Positions 22,515 through 23,669 of a stretch of DNA of 23,669 bases are shown piece by piece. The notes under the pieces are model-generated. The model was not told where the DNA came from. It did not search any database and saw only the letters and a program-made list of their open reading frames with translations. The position numbers and the translations under genes were made by a program. Numbering within the stretch: the stretch's first letter is position 1; every line of letters begins with the position of its first letter. The stretch is taken from the IMG/VR virus record IMGVR_UViG_3300027833_001559, positions 1 to 23,669 of that record; one strand, written 5' to 3'. Source of the stretch: a virus.

Positions 22515-22870
22515 TGATTATTTTAATATGCGGGCCCGAAGGCAGCGGTAAAACTACGATAGCAAAGCCGCTTGCAGAACTATTAGGAGCCCAGTATGTT
22601 ACTAAAGATAGTTATACAAAAGAACTTAAAGGATATATCGACGGCATTGTTGCAACAGGCAAGACAGTAGTAATAGACAAGCGTTGTAATACAAACAAAG
22701 CAGTTGAATACTTAAATCCTGATTATATTGTATGGATGGATATGCGTACAGTAAAAACAGAAAAGCCTTACAGAGTTGACTATCATGTAGAAAAATGGTT
22801 CAGCGATGCTCATCTACAGCTTTCACAAGTTGTTAACCGATATATGGGAAAGAATTACTCATTTCAATGA
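22514..22870 (+). CDS. P-loop kinase-like protein (118 aa)
   Basis: The start overlaps the clamp loader stop by one base (TAATG). Residues 2-15, [14 protein letters not shown], form a strand and Walker A loop with K13. VVIDKR (57-62) could be the second strand of the fold and DYIVWMDMR (about 69-77) a later core strand. The layout is like small nucleotide or adenylylsulfate-type kinases (CysC/AAA_33 group), but it is short (118 versus 170-200) and the usual lid Arg pair is not obvious. The substrate cannot be told from sequence. Possible roles are nucleotide or polynucleotide end phosphorylation. It stands where T4 has gene 62 but shares none of its features that I can see. Confidence 0.78.
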   Translation: MIILICGPEGSGKTTIAKPLAELLGAQYVTKDSYTKELKGYIDGIVATGKTVVIDKRCNTNKAVEYLNPDYIVWMDMRTVKTEKPYRVDYHVEKWFSDAHLQLSQVVNRYMGKNYSFQ

Positions 22871-22880
22871 AAGGAAAATT

Positions 22881-23240
22881 ATGTCATACTTAGTAACTGA
22901 TAATTGCATTAAATGTAAACATATGGATTGTGTAGCAGTGTGTCCAGTAGACTGTTTTTATGAAGGCGAAAACATGCTAGTTATCAATCCAGATGAATGT
23001 ATCGACTGTGGCGTATGTGAGCCCGAATGTCCTGCAGATGCTATTTTAGCAGAAAATGCATTTTCAACTCCTCAAGAACAAGTACGTTGGGAAGAAATTA
23101 ATCGAGAGTATAGTTTAATTTGGCCTGTTATTACTCAAGTAAGAGAAAACGATGTTCCTGCTGATGCAAAGGATTGGGACGGCGTACCAAACAAATTTGA
23201 AGAGCATTTCAGTGCAGCACCAGGAAAGGGTGATGAATGA
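22881..23240 (+). CDS. fdxA: 7Fe ferredoxin, FdxA type ([3Fe-4S][4Fe-4S])
   Basis: A 119-residue ferredoxin that clearly follows Azotobacter FdI/FdxA. C9, C17 and C50 fit the [3Fe-4S] cluster, and C21, C40, C43 and C46 the [4Fe-4S] cluster, with C12 and C25 also kept. The N-terminal core reads [26 protein letters not shown] and [13 protein letters not shown]. The C-terminal extension with [23 protein letters not shown] matches the alphaproteobacterial style. I choose ATG 22881 because AAAGGAAA is just upstream and the family starts there; the in-frame extension to 22806 only reads through the kinase gene. It carries low-potential electrons; the partner is not in the window. The next gene, DHFR, overlaps it as ATGA. 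Most marine cyanophage ferredoxins are plant-type [2Fe-2S], so this one is unusual. Confidence 0.95.
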   Translation: MSYLVTDNCIKCKHMDCVAVCPVDCFYEGENMLVINPDECIDCGVCEPECPADAILAENAFSTPQEQVRWEEINREYSLIWPVITQVRENDVPADAKDWDGVPNKFEEHFSAAPGKGDE

Positions 23241-23669
23241 TAAAAGCAATACTAGCATGTGACGACTATGGCGGCGTAAGTAAAAAGGGTACATTGCCTT
23301 GGCCTAATAATCCAACAGACCTTAAATGGTTTAAAAGTAATACAGCAGGACATATTGTTGTGATGGGATCTACTACTTGGGATGATCCACATATGCCACG
23401 TCCGTTGCCCAAGCGCACAAATGTACTTGTAACTACACGCAAGGACGACTATCCAGGTGCAGACATGTATATTACTGGTGATTTAAACAGTGAAATAAAA
23501 CATATCGAGTATATAAACGAAGGTGTTATTACTTGGGTTATAGGTGGTCCTAATATTATCGAACAAACACTAGGTGTTATTGACGAATTTTATATTAGTC
23601 GTATTCCAGGGGCTTATGCATGTGACACATTCTTACCATTGCGTAAGATTGAAAGTTTATTTGAACTCA
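23237..23669 (+). CDS. folA: Dihydrofolate reductase (partial, cut by window edge)
   Basis: The ATG at 23237 overlaps the ferredoxin stop as ATGA. The frame is open for 144 codons to the end of the window. It reduces dihydrofolate to tetrahydrofolate with NADPH, closing the thymidylate cycle; T4 has the same gene as frd. Motifs in order: IKAILACDD strand, [16 protein letters not shown] with W22 and the acidic active-site D28, [11 protein letters not shown] (the family's V-M-G-R-x-T-W with Ser for Arg), [12 protein letters not shown], then [12 protein letters not shown] (nucleotide-binding Gly-Gly), and [20 protein letters not shown]. About 20-30 residues are probably missing at the C-terminus. 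A thymidylate synthase gene would be expected close downstream. Confidence 0.93.
   Translation, partial: MIKAILACDDYGGVSKKGTLPWPNNPTDLKWFKSNTAGHIVVMGSTTWDDPHMPRPLPKRTNVLVTTRKDDYPGADMYITGDLNSEIKHIEYINEGVITWVIGGPNIIEQTLGVIDEFYISRIPGAYACDTFLPLRKIESLFEL

Noticed and set aside
22806-22880. N-terminal extension of the ferredoxin frame
   Set aside because: It reads through the end of the kinase gene in another frame, and the family begins at the ATG at 22881, which has its own ribosome-binding site.
1-23669. tRNA genes, CRISPR arrays, insertion sequences, integrase or attachment sites
   Set aside because: I looked for cloverleaf-like blocks, spaced direct repeats, transposase or recombinase motifs and found none I could support.

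Overview
The window looks like part of a strictly lytic, T4-like marine myovirus genome. The evidence is a sliding-clamp loader ATPase of the gp44 type, a gp31/GroES-like co-chaperonin, MazG, a DexA-like exonuclease, dihydrofolate reductase, and a block of very large tail/fibre proteins of the kind found in marine T4-like phages (cyanophages and relatives). Recurrent T4-type late promoter motifs (ATAAATA) stand 17-21 nt before start codons. The DNA is AT-rich, genes are packed with ATGA/TAATG overlaps, and almost everything is on the + strand. No photosynthesis gene is present. The ferredoxin at the right end is the bacterial 7Fe FdxA type and reads closest to alphaproteobacterial forms, so a heterotrophic marine proteobacterium is my best host guess (inference).

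Layout. (1) 1-2.8 kb, accessory genes: the end of a glycosyltransferase-like gene, a tiny TTG-start ORF, UV-damage endonuclease, a coiled-coil protein, a minus-strand histone-H1-like Lys/Ala-rich protein, a small membrane protein, a minus-strand zinc-ribbon protein, and an IscA/HesB-type Fe-S scaffold. (2) 2.8-18.7 kb, late virion module: a 3003-residue mosaic fibre-like protein, a fibre protein with short collar-like repeats, a complete subtilisin-like protease with an I9-like propeptide, another fibre protein sharing the N-terminal module of the giant one, a 926-residue protein with Ig-like (He_PIG) repeats, and a 187-residue structural protein. (3) 18.7-20.6 kb: a small helical protein, a DnaE-like fragment that stops just before the catalytic aspartates, a conserved acidic hypothetical, the co-chaperonin and MazG. 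(4) 20.65-23.7 kb: a sigma70-type promoter and a hairpin over a ribosome-binding site lead into a translationally coupled operon. It contains exonuclease, small basic protein, membrane peptide, clamp loader, P-loop kinase-like protein, ferredoxin and DHFR (cut by the window edge).

How the parts fit. Region 2 builds the host-recognition apparatus and is transcribed late, each gene or pair from its own late promoter. Regions 1, 3 and 4 supply DNA replication, nucleotide pool control, repair, folding and Fe-S/electron-transfer functions. The most unusual points are the nested promoter and RBS hairpin before the exonuclease (a T4-like temporal switch), the catalytically headless DnaE fragment, the virion-cluster protease, and the pairing of a phage IscA with a 7Fe ferredoxin. 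No tRNA, CRISPR, IS element or integrase was seen. No intergenic gap exceeds 70 bases.
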